NCBI GenBank assembly: GCA_965220415.1
Contig: OZ244829.1
Location: 3,844,001 to 3,908,000 of the forward strand
Reading direction: 5' to 3'
Length of the DNA stretch: 64,000 nucleotides
Source of the DNA: JAJDTR01 sp965220415
GTDB taxonomy: Bacteria > Poribacteria > WGA-4E > JAJDTR01
Shown in pieces: positions 33,741 through 42,743 of this stretch. Numbering within the stretch: the first letter of the stretch is position 1; each line of letters starts with the position of its first letter. The notes beneath the pieces were generated by a model. The model saw nothing but the letters and a program-made list of their open reading frames with translations, made no database searches and was not told where the DNA came from. The position numbers and the translations under genes are program-made.

Positions 33741-33773
33741 CTCCTCTGGGGCTTTTAAAAAGGCTGGTGCGCA

Positions 33774-33810
33774 GGGGATCTCTATCGCCCTCCTTAATCA
33801 GTCGGTTGAT
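33774..33810 (+). repeat. GA-hairpin element
   Basis: CC-TC-CT-TAATC-AG-TC-GG: both pairs complementary. It splits GGCTGGTGCGCA / CGCACCCTAC; the empty palindrome is at 58849-58865. Confidence 0.9.
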
Positions 33811-33878
33811 CGCACCCTACGAATATACTTGTCAAACAGGCTCTGAACGTTTTTGGGCGTTTCTACGCTCAGCGACGA

Positions 33879-36122
33879 TTACAATTCGACGGTTATGCCC
33901 AAGTACGGGATAATCGGAAATTGGTAGATGTCTTCCTTTTCCGAATAATCGTCGCTGTAGTTGAATTGGAGCAGGTTCTTGCGGTTGTAGACGTTTAGCA
34001 GTTCAAGAAAGACGCGCATCTGCCAGTTGTCGAACCGGAAGGCTTTGCTGATTTTCGCGTCCAGCCGATGATACGCCGGGAAGCGCGCTGAATTTGTCTC
34101 GGCATAGGTTGGGACGTAGATGAATTTACCGTTGCGCGGGTCGATTTTCAAGTCGGCGCCTAGCACCGGGGTATAGGGGTTGCCGGTTCGGAACTGCCAT
34201 TTTGCGCCAATCTCCCAGGTTGGTGTCGGACTGAACGTTGCCGCAAGGGTAGCAACATGCGTCTGGTCAAACGAGTAGAAGCGATACGGTTCGCCGGGGC
34301 TATCGCGCCGTTTGGAAAGCCCATAAGCATAAGAACCCCAACCCAGGAATCGCTCCCCGGTTTGATGACGCAGGAACACCTCGGTGCCCTGCGCAAATCC
34401 AACCCCTTGGTTGAGATACCTTGCGTCGTCATCGCTTGTCGCCAGGTCGGTCAGGTTTTTGTAGTAACCGGCGACTTTGACTTCGGTCGCTTCAGAGATT
34501 TCACGCGTATATTCCAAAACGTAGTGGCTGGCTTGGCTGTTGCTCAACTCCGGGTTGCCGACGCTCTGCGTAAGCCGCGGCGGTGCGGGCCTTTGCTGAT
34601 AGTTTCCGTAGGAAAGTTGGACCTGAGAACCCGGCGAGATTTCAAACAGCAGGCTTCCGCGCGGCTGGATGGATAGTTCGTCAATATAACTTATGTAATC
34701 CGTACGCAGACCGAGCACAACTGACAAAAATGGCAACACCCTGTATCGGTCTTGCACATAGATTTCAAATCGTTTTCCAAGTGCGGATTCGTCAAATACT
34801 TGCTTCTCGATAAACCGGGGATCGTAATCGACTTCGCCCTCATCGGGCGGACGAATAAACCTGCCGGTAGCTCTGCCCGGTTCAAGCCCGAGAATCAGAC
34901 CGGATTCGATTTGATGTTTCGGAGTCAGTGCGTAGGTGAGGTCCTCCCGAATTACGTACTGCGGCGCATCAATCTTGAGCGACAGACCGGCGCCGATATT
35001 GACATCGAACGCGAAATAGGAGCGGGTCACGGATAGGTAGGAGGTCAAACGGTCCGTGAGCAGCGAACGCAGGTGAATGCCGGCTCCCTCGAAACCACTG
35101 TCGAAGCTGATGTCCCCTCTTAAATCCTCGTCTACATCTTCGCCATCCAGCTTGAGCGCGAAGTTGTCACCGGAAGCAAATATGTTGAGCGAGAGTCGGT
35201 GTTTTTCGGAGAGGTTGTAACCGCCCTTTACCTGATAATCCCAGAAACTGGGGAAGGCGGTGATTTGCCCGCTCTCGAACGATATCGACCTGAGAAACAG
35301 GTCAATATAACTTCTCCGTCCGGCGGCATACCAGAATCCCCTATCGCCAATTTTCCCCTCTAATAGTCCTTCGGAGTAGAGCAGGTTCAGGTTGAATTTT
35401 CCACCGAAACCGCCCGTGTTTTTGTTTTGCGAATAGATGTCGATAACCGCTTGGGAATCAACGCCAAATTCGGCGCCGTAACCGCCGGCGTAGACATCGA
35501 TCCGCTCAATCACTTCGGAACTAAGGGAGGATACAATGCCACCGAAATGGTAGGGGTAACCGATCGGTACACGGTCAAAGTAATAGAGGTTGTCTTCATC
35601 GGAACCGCCGCGAATATAGAGGGCGCCGCTGAAGTCGTTTGCCACCCCGACGGCGGGCAAGGATTGCAGAGCACGCAAGGCATCTCCTGCCGTGCCGGGG
35701 ACGCGCTGAATCTCTGCGCCGCCCAAACTTTGTCTGCCGGGAGATTGCAAAGGACGCTCCCCCGTTACCTCTACTTCATCAAGCGAGACGACAACCGGTT
35801 CAAGATAAATTTCAACGCGGGTAATTTCCGCTTGCGTAACGGTTGCGGTCACATCTGTCGCAGCGATATATCCTGGAGCGTTTGTAGCGAGGGTGTATTT
35901 TCCGGGGGGGAGGTTGCGAAACTGAAATTCTCCATTCGCATCGGTCAGGACGCGCTGACCGGTTTCAACGATGCGTACCTGTGCCGATGCGACCGGCTGC
36001 TTTAGATTCTGCTGATAGACTGCGCCGTGAATTTCGCCGGACTCTCTTGAAGTCTGTTGTCCAAAGGCAATGCAGGGGTAGAACGACAACACAAATAGAA
36101 AACAGGTGCAAAGCTGCTTCAC
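33879..36122 (-). CDS. TonB-dependent outer-membrane receptor with N-terminal carboxypeptidase-like domain
   Basis: 747 residues starting at GTG (36122), with GAGGAA upstream. Signal peptide 1-21 (FLFVLSFYPCIAFGQ). Residues 28-110 form a carboxypeptidase-regulatory-like domain (GEIHGAVYQQNLKQPVASAQ, 'TDANGEFQFRNLPPGKYTLA'). A TonB-box-like region (SLDEVEVTGERP) and plug (125-240, 'GDALRALQSLPAVGVANDFS', 'LYIRGGSDEDNLYYFDRVPI') precede the barrel, ending 'PYLGITVEL'. Such receptors import large ligands across the outer membrane using TonB. No ligand is evident and no TonB-ExbBD genes are in the window. The divergent sigma fusion 578 bp away may regulate it. Confidence 0.9.
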   Translation of the reverse strand: MKQLCTCFLFVLSFYPCIAFGQQTSRESGEIHGAVYQQNLKQPVASAQVRIVETGQRVLTDANGEFQFRNLPPGKYTLATNAPGYIAATDVTATVTQAEITRVEIYLEPVVVSLDEVEVTGERPLQSPGRQSLGGAEIQRVPGTAGDALRALQSLPAVGVANDFSGALYIRGGSDEDNLYYFDRVPIGYPYHFGGIVSSLSSEVIERIDVYAGGYGAEFGVDSQAVIDIYSQNKNTGGFGGKFNLNLLYSEGLLEGKIGDRGFWYAAGRRSYIDLFLRSISFESGQITAFPSFWDYQVKGGYNLSEKHRLSLNIFASGDNFALKLDGEDVDEDLRGDISFDSGFEGAGIHLRSLLTDRLTSYLSVTRSYFAFDVNIGAGLSLKIDAPQYVIREDLTYALTPKHQIESGLILGLEPGRATGRFIRPPDEGEVDYDPRFIEKQVFDESALGKRFEIYVQDRYRVLPFLSVVLGLRTDYISYIDELSIQPRGSLLFEISPGSQVQLSYGNYQQRPAPPRLTQSVGNPELSNSQASHYVLEYTREISEATEVKVAGYYKNLTDLATSDDDARYLNQGVGFAQGTEVFLRHQTGERFLGWGSYAYGLSKRRDSPGEPYRFYSFDQTHVATLAATFSPTPTWEIGAKWQFRTGNPYTPVLGADLKIDPRNGKFIYVPTYAETNSARFPAYHRLDAKISKAFRFDNWQMRVFLELLNVYNRKNLLQFNYSDDYSEKEDIYQFPIIPYLGITVEL

Positions 36123-36700
36123 GTGGTGCTATTTCCTCGGATGCTTTCGATTTTGATTTCGATGCGTATGACGTAAAGTTGATAGCCCAAGTTTACGACC
36201 CAATGAAAAAGATACCAACTGAGATTCATGCGTTTCGACCCCACTGGCGTTCTTCTTGATGTAGGGTTGTGCAGAGTTTTATCATCACTCTCGAACACAT
36301 CGCCGATGGTTTGGACATGGTTCCCGGATCTATCTGAACGCTCTCAGTGATACGTGATTCGGATACAAACTCACGCACAATCCGTATTATAATACCTAGC
36401 AAATCAATACTTCAAGACGATGTGATATTTTCGCCGTAGTAAGGAACGCAAATCTACGTTACCTACAGTGCATGCAACTAACTCGTCAATAGCGATGAAC
36501 ATCGTCTGACACTGTCTTGAACTCATGTGCAGGAAGGACTGTGCACAATCTGTCCGATACGACTTGACTCTGTGCTGGTATGGATAAACCTAAGTTTTTT
36601 CTTTACGACAGAACCTTTTAATCATTTCGAGGGTCTTATTCACGATTTTGTCTAATTCTTTGAAGTGGTTTTGGAGTCGTTTTTCGATGTGGTGAATGTT
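36123..36700. other. Divergent spacer between receptor and sigma fusion 2
   Basis: 578 bp without a gene, presumably holding both promoters. An imperfect palindrome (GTAAGGAACG...CGTTACCTAC) lies at 36439-36468. No confident promoter boxes. Confidence 0.5.
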
Positions 36701-39700
36701 ATGAATTCAGCCGACGAACAGTTAGTCTCCCGAACACTCGCTGGAGATCGAGATGCCTTCGGAGCACTCGTGCACAAGTATCAAGAGATGGTTTTCGCTT
36801 ACGCGTTTCAGAAGCTGAGAAACGAAGTTGATGCGCAAGATGTCATGCAGGAGGTGTTTCTGCGAGCATATCGCAATCTCTATGCACTGCGGCATCCGCA
36901 TCGATTTCGAAGTTGGTTGTATACAATCACGTCCAACGAATGCAACCGCTGGCTCGCTCGGGCTGCGAAAACACGACGGCACGAGGTCCAACTGGCGCAT
37001 TCGTCGGAGGATGACTTACGGGTTGAACCCGCCCACACCGTGCCCACAGAGGGTTGGAGAGTAGACCTTGAGCAGGCGATTGCGGCGCTCTCCGACGAAA
37101 ATCGGGTCGCCGTATCAATGTTCTATATGGGTGATTGTTCACTAAAGGAGATTTCAGAATTTCTCGGTGTCTCCGTTAACACTGTCAAGACCAAGTTACA
37201 TCGTGCCCGTCAGCAACTTGGGGCTTCCATGTCCGAACACTACGGCAGGCTATTGAAAAGCCACAAACTCAAAGGAGGTTTTCTCATGCAATTCATGGAG
37301 CAGATTCGCCACATACCGGCACCGACAGTAGGATTTGCATGGAGTGGCGCAACCATTGGCAAGACCGCGTTCTCGCTGATTACGGTCTTGTGTGTGTTAA
37401 TCGGACTTATTGGAGCGTCAGACGATTTGCCGATAGAATTGTCAACGCATCGAATCGGGTTGTCAGCATCAGGCACGAGCCAATTGCCAATTGAGATTGC
37501 GATTCTTGCGTCCGCTCCCTACTCGGCGCGCTCGTCGATTACGGGTATTCCGGAGCAGACAGGGAAACGTCCGCTGGCTGTCTCCAGCGGTGCCTCAACC
37601 GATCAGAGCGGTCGGTCAATTGACCGAGAGGTGATGTCCGCTGCCAATGGCGCAAAGCCTTCCAATCCGAAATCCTCGGCGGTTATGGCGGATAACGCCC
37701 CGGAAAAACTAACCTATTCCGGTCGTGTTGTTGGCAGTGACGGAAAGCCGGTAGGAGATGCCGAGATCCTGTATTCCGTAAAGTACAATCCGTCCAAGTC
37801 TGTCACGCGCACAGCAGGAGACGGGACGTTTCACTTTGAGTTGCCGCGTCTCGGACTCAAGAAATGGGAACGTGTAGACATCGTGACGACACACCCCGAT
37901 CACGCGATCGGGTGGCGAAATGTATCGCTCCAAAGCACGGCGGATGTTAAAATCCGACTTGAAACACCTGAGGTTATCTCCGGTAGGATTCTAAATGAAG
38001 ATGGCAGCCCGATTCAGAACGCCGTGATACGGATTCAATCCTTATTCAGTGGCAGTCCCGCGCCGATAGGACTCGACAGTAACTTGACGACTGATGTCAT
38101 CCCCATTTCGCCCGCCACGACCGACGTGAATGGGGAGTTTATTCTTCGTGCGTTGCCTCAAGGCGCTGCAACAGATCTTGTAATTCAAGGGCAGGGATAC
38201 GCAAAGGAAATACGCTTCCGCGTACCGGTCGGAACAAAAGGGCTTGAGTTCAGGTTGAAACGCGAGGCTCGAATTGAAGGCCGTCTCAGCTTCGCTGGGA
38301 CCGACGCCCCGGTCAAAAATGCGACAGTCGCGCTTACGGGAATCTACCCAACCGACGGATGGGAACAGACAAGTGTTGGTGAGAACGGGTTTTACCTGCT
38401 GAAAAACCTACCTGCCGGTGTGTACAACGTTTATCTTGAGAAGGGACCAGAAGGGTGGACATCTTCCGCCAACGCACTCATTCAAGTGGTCGAGGGACAG
38501 ACTGTCTCCGACATCGACCTGACCTTGATTCGCGGCGGATTCATCACCGGGCGGGTGACCGACCGCGACACAAACGAGCCGATTGCGGACCATCATATCG
38601 GTTTTTACGACGCTGCACGTCCTGAATCGCAGGTACAGAGTCACGGCGCGAAAACGGATGAGACCGGCACTTACCGATTCCGTGCCGCACCTGGTAGAGC
38701 GCTGGTCTACACCGCCGCCCCGCAAGATTATCTGGATACCGGACAGACAAGAAAATATGTTGATGTCGTTGAAGCTGAAAATGTCACCGTTGATTTCCAG
38801 TTTTGGAAAGGGGCCAAGTTAGCTGGTAGGGTTTTGACAGAGGCCGGTGAACCGGTCCCCGGCGCATGGATTACCGATATTTCCGACAAGGCAGGGGGTT
38901 TCAGGGAACATGGCAGAACTGATGAACTCAGCGATTTTACGATTCCCGGGTTGCGAGTCGGTCAGAAACTTGTTCTAAAAGCGGAGCATACCGGACTGGG
39001 ATTACGCGGAACTGCGAAGGCTGAAATCCAGCCAGATGGGTCGCTTGAAATCCGGCTGGAAGGATACGAGCGGACCCAGGTCTCCGGACGCGTGGTCAAC
39101 CGGGAGGGAGAACCAATATCTTCGGTGAATATCGATCTGATGCATTGGGACCCTCTAGGGGATATGGGATTCAGCTCAACCGTTGCCGTGACGGACGGCG
39201 ATGGACGGTTTGAGGGGGTTGGGCTTATCGTCGGTGACGAGTACACAATCACTGCCAAAGCGGAAGGGTATCGGGCGGAAGAGACCGAGATGTTCACGGC
39301 AACGGCCGAAATGCGCCAAATCGATGATCTCATCCTGTTGCCGGTCGTCAATCGGTTTTTCATTGAGGGCCGCATCACGAATTCCTCGGGCATTCCGGTT
39401 AGCGGTGCCCGGTTGAACATACAGCACCCGGAACTCAAAGAAACTCTCACTGACGAGACCGGTGATTTTCGGTTTGAAGACCTTTCCATGGCTGTCGTTA
39501 ATGCAGTGAATATCTACCATCCAGAGTACGCATTCCATAGATTTACGATTTTGAAAGCCAACCAGCATCACGACCTTGTGCTGGTCAAAGCGGACGGATA
39601 CATCGCCGGAAAGGTCGTAGATGCCGATGGCAATCCGATTGAACGCGCGATGGTCTCAATAGAGGCGGAAGAGGATTCCTCAGGTTACATCTATTCGGGA

Positions 39701-40375
39701 GTTCGCGCTAACGTGCTGGGCGAGTTTGAGCTCAAACACATCAAAGATTCGGTTGTGTCCATCTATGCCACCGATAATCGCGACTACAAAATTTTTGAGG
39801 GTATCGCGGTGAATCAGCGAGATTTGGTTTTGACGTTGACACCAGCCGAACCGAGACCGGAACCCACTCCGGAGCAGCAAGCACAGCGAAAAGCGCAGCA
39901 GGCATACGACCACGGTGCAGAAGAACGGTTTAAGATCTTGGTAAACCAACCTGCTCCAGAGTTGGCGGTTGCGGAGTGGTTGTCCGGTCGGCCCGTCTCC
40001 GTTGGAGATTTGAAGGGAAAGACAATCGCCCTGTATTTCTGGGACGACATGGAGTTTTCTGATAGAATCCAGTGGGCACGCCTGTTGAACCTCTTGCAGG
40101 AGGTCTACGGAGAAAAAGGGCTCGTCTGTGTAGCTATTTGCCCCGCCACCACCGAAGTAAAAACGGTCAATCAACACATTGCCGAACACTCGCTTGCCTA
40201 TTCAATCGCTCTGGACAGTCCAACGGATGTCGTTGGTGCGGATGGAAGAACCTTCGATCGGTACGCTATGGGGTGGGGGGCTCCGTTTGTTCTGGTTAAT
40301 ACGGCGGGAGAGATTTCTGGGCGCGGATGGGACAGCGAACTCGAAAGTCAGGTTCAGATTTTGCTTGCCGATTGA
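36701..40375 (+). CDS. ECF sigma factor fused to membrane segment, carboxypeptidase-like repeats and thioredoxin-like domain (copy 2)
   Basis: 1224 residues from the ATG at 36701 (MNSADEQLVSRTLAGDRDAF). Domain order matches copy 1: sigma region 2 (DAQDVMQEVFLRAYRNLYAL, RSWLYTITSNECNRW), region 4 (SLKEISEFLGVSVNTVKTKL), transmembrane helix near 220-240 (TAFSLITVLCVLIGLIG), carboxypeptidase-like repeats, C-terminal thioredoxin-like domain without CxxC (FWDDMEFSD). The C-terminal half is very similar to copy 1 and the region between the helix and first repeat is the most divergent. AAAGGAGG at 37271-37278 precedes an in-frame ATG at 37286 (residue 196). It is divergent from the TonB-dependent receptor, so it may control that gene. 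Confidence 0.85.
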   Translation: MNSADEQLVSRTLAGDRDAFGALVHKYQEMVFAYAFQKLRNEVDAQDVMQEVFLRAYRNLYALRHPHRFRSWLYTITSNECNRWLARAAKTRRHEVQLAHSSEDDLRVEPAHTVPTEGWRVDLEQAIAALSDENRVAVSMFYMGDCSLKEISEFLGVSVNTVKTKLHRARQQLGASMSEHYGRLLKSHKLKGGFLMQFMEQIRHIPAPTVGFAWSGATIGKTAFSLITVLCVLIGLIGASDDLPIELSTHRIGLSASGTSQLPIEIAILASAPYSARSSITGIPEQTGKRPLAVSSGASTDQSGRSIDREVMSAANGAKPSNPKSSAVMADNAPEKLTYSGRVVGSDGKPVGDAEILYSVKYNPSKSVTRTAGDGTFHFELPRLGLKKWERVDIVTTHPDHAIGWRNVSLQSTADVKIRLETPEVISGRILNEDGSPIQNAVIRIQSLFSGSPAPIGLDSNLTTDVIPISPATTDVNGEFILRALPQGAATDLVIQGQGYAKEIRFRVPVGTKGLEFRLKREARIEGRLSFAGTDAPVKNATVALTGIYPTDGWEQTSVGENGFYLLKNLPAGVYNVYLEKGPEGWTSSANALIQVVEGQTVSDIDLTLIRGGFITGRVTDRDTNEPIADHHIGFYDAARPESQVQSHGAKTDETGTYRFRAAPGRALVYTAAPQDYLDTGQTRKYVDVVEAENVTVDFQFWKGAKLAGRVLTEAGEPVPGAWITDISDKAGGFREHGRTDELSDFTIPGLRVGQKLVLKAEHTGLGLRGTAKAEIQPDGSLEIRLEGYERTQVSGRVVNREGEPISSVNIDLMHWDPLGDMGFSSTVAVTDGDGRFEGVGLIVGDEYTITAKAEGYRAEETEMFTATAEMRQIDDLILLPVVNRFFIEGRITNSSGIPVSGARLNIQHPELKETLTDETGDFRFEDLSMAVVNAVNIYHPEYAFHRFTILKANQHHDLVLVKADGYIAGKVVDADGNPIERAMVSIEAEEDSSGYIYSGVRANVLGEFELKHIKDSVVSIYATDNRDYKIFEGIAVNQRDLVLTLTPAEPRPEPTPEQQAQRKAQQAYDHGAEERFKILVNQPAPELAVAEWLSGRPVSVGDLKGKTIALYFWDDMEFSDRIQWARLLNLLQEVYGEKGLVCVAICPATTEVKTVNQHIAEHSLAYSIALDSPTDVVGADGRTFDRYAMGWGAPFVLVNTAGEISGRGWDSELESQVQILLAD
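37271..37288 (+). promoter_or_regulatory. Internal Shine-Dalgarno and start within sigma fusion 2
   Basis: AAAGGAGG followed after 7 nt by an in-frame ATG (MQFMEQIRHIPAP). The equivalent site in copy 1 is identical; in copy 3 (47315-47331) it reads AGAGCCGG, though the ATG remains. Confidence 0.6.
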
Positions 40376-40880
40376 GTTGTTCACGAAGAAATCTAATCTA
40401 TCCACGAATTGATATCCTCGGATGGGAAAACGCTTTCACTTTTTCGCCCGGATAATATAATGTCATTGTAGAAAGTATGCGTACTCTGCGGTATCCCTGC
40501 GCTGGTATTCTGAAGCAACTTTTTCGGGTTCATGCAGTAATCCTTCCCCAAATGTCGACGGGTGTGTTGCTGTCATAATCTGTCGAGTCCACGAAAATCT
40601 CTTTGTAAACTCCCTTTCCATCTGTACCTTCACCTCAGCGACAACACTTTTTTCTTCGTTGTGCAACTTCCGATTCCCCAAATGTGTCTAATAGTACAAG
40701 GCTTACGCACGTCGGTTTGCGGCAGCCCAATCGCCTTTTTGTCAAGAGACGAATGCTAAGGTTGTGAATCGCCGATTTGCAGGAGTTTGAGCTTTAAACT
40801 GCGCAAGCCCTATAGAGCCTGTTTGAAAAATACACTTGTAGGATGCGATCAAGCGACGGCGGCACGATTGCGCACTTGGA
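40376..40880. other. Spacer with a lone repeat D end
   Basis: No gene. 40814-40856 is one end of repeat D (AGAGCCTGTTTGAAAAAT) leading into a partial GA-hairpin in minus orientation (GATCAAGCGA), where the repeat stops abruptly against the propeller remnant. Confidence 0.55.
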
Positions 40881-41072
40881 ATGGAGTCCAACGTTCCTAC
40901 GACGATTCACTTGATGGCTCCCTATGAACAGCGCCTTAAGCAACTCACTAAGGAGCACGAAGGCTACAATGCTTCCGCCGATTGGTTTGATCCGGTGAAA
41001 CGGTCGGTGTCGGCAGGCGCGAACTTTGTCACTATGTGGGGCGAGATTAAACTGGCAGCAGCGGGTCGTTGA
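40881..41072 (+). pseudogene. C-terminal remnant of a PD40 propeller gene
   Basis: The frame reads TIHLMAPYEQRLKQLTKEHE, then ADWFDPVKRSVSAGANFVTM and WGEIKL. This matches only the last about 55 residues of the neighbouring propeller proteins (TIHLMTADGQYLKQL, then PxGxAVSPxSKTTTTWGxLK). The N-terminus, signal peptide and blades are absent; the 5' side abuts a repeat D fragment. A short independent gene is unlikely because no ribosome binding site precedes the ATG. Confidence 0.8.
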
Positions 41073-41127
41073 TAATGTGTGCGGCGTGTTTTAGAAATTC
41101 CACGCATCCGCAAGTAAGGAGGAACAG

Positions 41128-42126
41128 ATGCCATTCAAACGTCAATTTCCGCTGCTCATGAGCCTATGCATCTTGTTCGCTAGTGCAGAGCCGCTGTTGA
41201 GAAACGGCGCCGCCTCCGACATAACACGGATTGCGTTCGTTTCGGTCAGAGGCGGTAATCCGGATATCTATGTGATGGACTCCGATGGCAAAAATCAGAG
41301 AAGGGTAACGACACACGCGGCGGATGACCGTCATCCGGCATGGTCGCCTGACGGGGAGAGGATAGCGTTTGAATCCAATCGGCACGCGGGCTATATTCAA
41401 ATCTGGGTGATTGACGCCGATGGGGCGAACCCGATCAGGCTAACCAACGGTGTGTGGGACCAAAATCCGGACTGGTCTCCCAACGGGAGAGAAATAGCAT
41501 ACCAAGCCTATCGCAAAAAGGCATTGGACGTTGACGTTGAGGAACGGAACTATGAAGTTTACGTGATGAACGCCGACGGAAGCAACAAGAGGCGGCTCAC
41601 AGACCGCCAAGAGTATGACGGGCACCCGTCGTGGTCGCCCGACGGCAAAAAGATAATCTTCACATCTCGAAGGGAAAACAGGATTGCCGAGATTTACGTG
41701 ATGGATGCGCACGGACGAGATCAGAAGCGGATAACGCAAAATATCGAAGATAGAGAGGAAAAATATATGCCAACATGGTCACCGGATGGGAAGAGAATCG
41801 CCTTTGTCCACGATTTCCAAATTTACGTGATGGATAGCAACGGAGAGAATCCAAGAAGGATTTCGGAGGAGGGGTGGAGTCGGTATCCGACATGGGCGCC
41901 GGACGGTGATACGGTGGCATTTGAGTCTTGGGAAAAACACGGGGAGGAACATGGGATTTACTCGATAAACATCCGCAGCGGTGCCCTAACACAGATTAGT
42001 CACGTTCCCGAGCGCGGCGCTTACCAACCTGACTGGCTGAATCCGGTAGGACTCTCGGTATCGCCGGAGGGCAGCCAAATCACCGTATGGGGGAGGCTGA
42101 AGGATATCGCTTTGAGTCTCCGGTGA
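41128..42126 (+). CDS. PD40/TolB-like beta-propeller protein 1
   Basis: 332 residues; AAGGAGG precedes the ATG. Signal peptide 1-30, then about six propeller blades each ending in a PD40 motif (PAWSPDGE, PDWSPNGR, PSWSPDGK, PTWSPDGK, PTWAPDGD) with 'IYVMDxDG' turns that may bind calcium. The C-terminal tail is SVSPEGSQITVWGRLKDIAL. Similar propellers form the TolB C-terminal domain, a protein-binding platform in the periplasm; no TolB N-terminal domain is present. First intact member of the array and relatively distant from members 3-9. Partner unknown. Confidence 0.85.
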   Translation: MPFKRQFPLLMSLCILFASAEPLLRNGAASDITRIAFVSVRGGNPDIYVMDSDGKNQRRVTTHAADDRHPAWSPDGERIAFESNRHAGYIQIWVIDADGANPIRLTNGVWDQNPDWSPNGREIAYQAYRKKALDVDVEERNYEVYVMNADGSNKRRLTDRQEYDGHPSWSPDGKKIIFTSRRENRIAEIYVMDAHGRDQKRITQNIEDREEKYMPTWSPDGKRIAFVHDFQIYVMDSNGENPRRISEEGWSRYPTWAPDGDTVAFESWEKHGEEHGIYSINIRSGALTQISHVPERGAYQPDWLNPVGLSVSPEGSQITVWGRLKDIALSLR

Positions 42127-42167
42127 GGTGCGTGGGCAGTTGGCGGGCGGCGGGAGAGAATCTCTAT

Positions 42168-42322
42168 CAAGTAACACTCCACATTGCACTCCTCTGGAGT
42201 GCGGGACTTTGGACATGTCGCATTCTATTGACATTTCGATCCTCTGGATCGAGGAAAGAGACTCCGACCAGAACGTGTTACTTGCTGAATGAATTATTCC
42301 GACAGGGATAATGGCGTGCTCT
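42168..42322 (+). repeat. Repeat A, canonical empty copy
   Basis: Full set: closing arms AAGTAACACT and CGTGTTACTT, hairpins GCACTCC-TCT-GGAGTGC and CGATCC-TCT-GGATCG, distal ATTATTCC-GACA-GGGATAAT. Best reference copy of the 150-bp form. Confidence 0.85.
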
Positions 42323-42344
42323 CAAGTAACACTCGACATTGCAC

Positions 42345-42380
42345 AGGATCTCTATCGCACTCGCTATTCACTCGCTTGAT
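42345..42380 (+). repeat. GA-hairpin element
   Basis: AC-TC-GC-TATTC-AC-TC-GC: both pairs contain one wobble on the complementary strand. Left flank ATTGCAC, right flank CCTCTGGAGTGCAG; the empty site reads ATTGCACTCCTCTGGAGTGC. Confidence 0.9.
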
Positions 42381-42424
42381 CCTCTGGAGTGCAGACGCGA
42401 GGAGGAATCGTGTTCTATTGACAT

Positions 42425-42462
42425 AGGGGATCTCTATCGCACTCATTATCCATTCGCTTGAT
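42425..42462 (+). repeat. GA-hairpin element
   Basis: AC-TC-AT-TATCC-AT-TC-GC: inner AT/AT complementary, outer AC/GC wobble. It replaces the left arm of the hairpin TCACTCC-TCT-GGAGTGA. Confidence 0.85.
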
Positions 42463-42743
42463 CTCCGCTGGAGTGAAAACCAGACCACGAAGGAACACTT
42501 TTCACGGCTAGTCATTGAGCGAATAAGGAGTGTTACTTGCTGAATGAATTATTCCGATAGGAATAATGGGGCGCTCTCAAGTAACACACCACATGGCACT
42601 CCTCTGGAGTGCAGACGTGGGGAGCAATCATGTTCTATTGACATCTCACTCCTCTCTCTCAAGTAACACTTTTTCAAAGGGAGTGTTGAAAAGCGTTTTC
42701 GACAATTCGATTTCACCTCAATTTCGTTGATGGGAAAACCGAT

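Larger units (their letters stand above)
33532..33844 (+). repeat. Repeat D copy with three GA-hairpins
   Basis: Ends AGAGCTTGTTTGAATAAT and ACTTGTCAAACAGGCTCT. It contains GA-hairpins at 33621-33656, 33705-33740 and 33774-33810, the last inside the palindrome GGTGCGCA/CGCACC. Confidence 0.7.
32845..33878. other. 1-kb gene-free repeat cluster
   Basis: 32845-33108 should hold the rpsF promoter, but no clear boxes were picked. Then repeat B (33109-33266), repeat A (33268-33420), repeat C (33421-33494) and repeat D (33532-33844) follow almost end to end. Confidence 0.65.
42322..42576 (+). repeat. Repeat A, copy with two GA-hairpins
   Basis: The longer form, in which both internal hairpins are filled by GA-hairpins (42345-42380 and 42425-42462). 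Distal hairpin ATTATTCC-GATA-GGAATAAT. Compare the empty long form at 54073-54258. Confidence 0.85.
42127..42743. other. Repeat cluster before the IS110-type element
   Basis: Two full repeat A copies in tandem (42168-42322, 42322-42576) and the left part of a third (42577-42670) that is broken by the IS110-type element. A short AATCTCTATC remnant of the GA-hairpin lies at 42159-42168. Confidence 0.65.

Noticed and set aside
40881..41072. A 63-residue independent small gene
   Set aside because: Its sequence matches only the tail of the propeller proteins and it lacks a ribosome binding site, so it is called a remnant.
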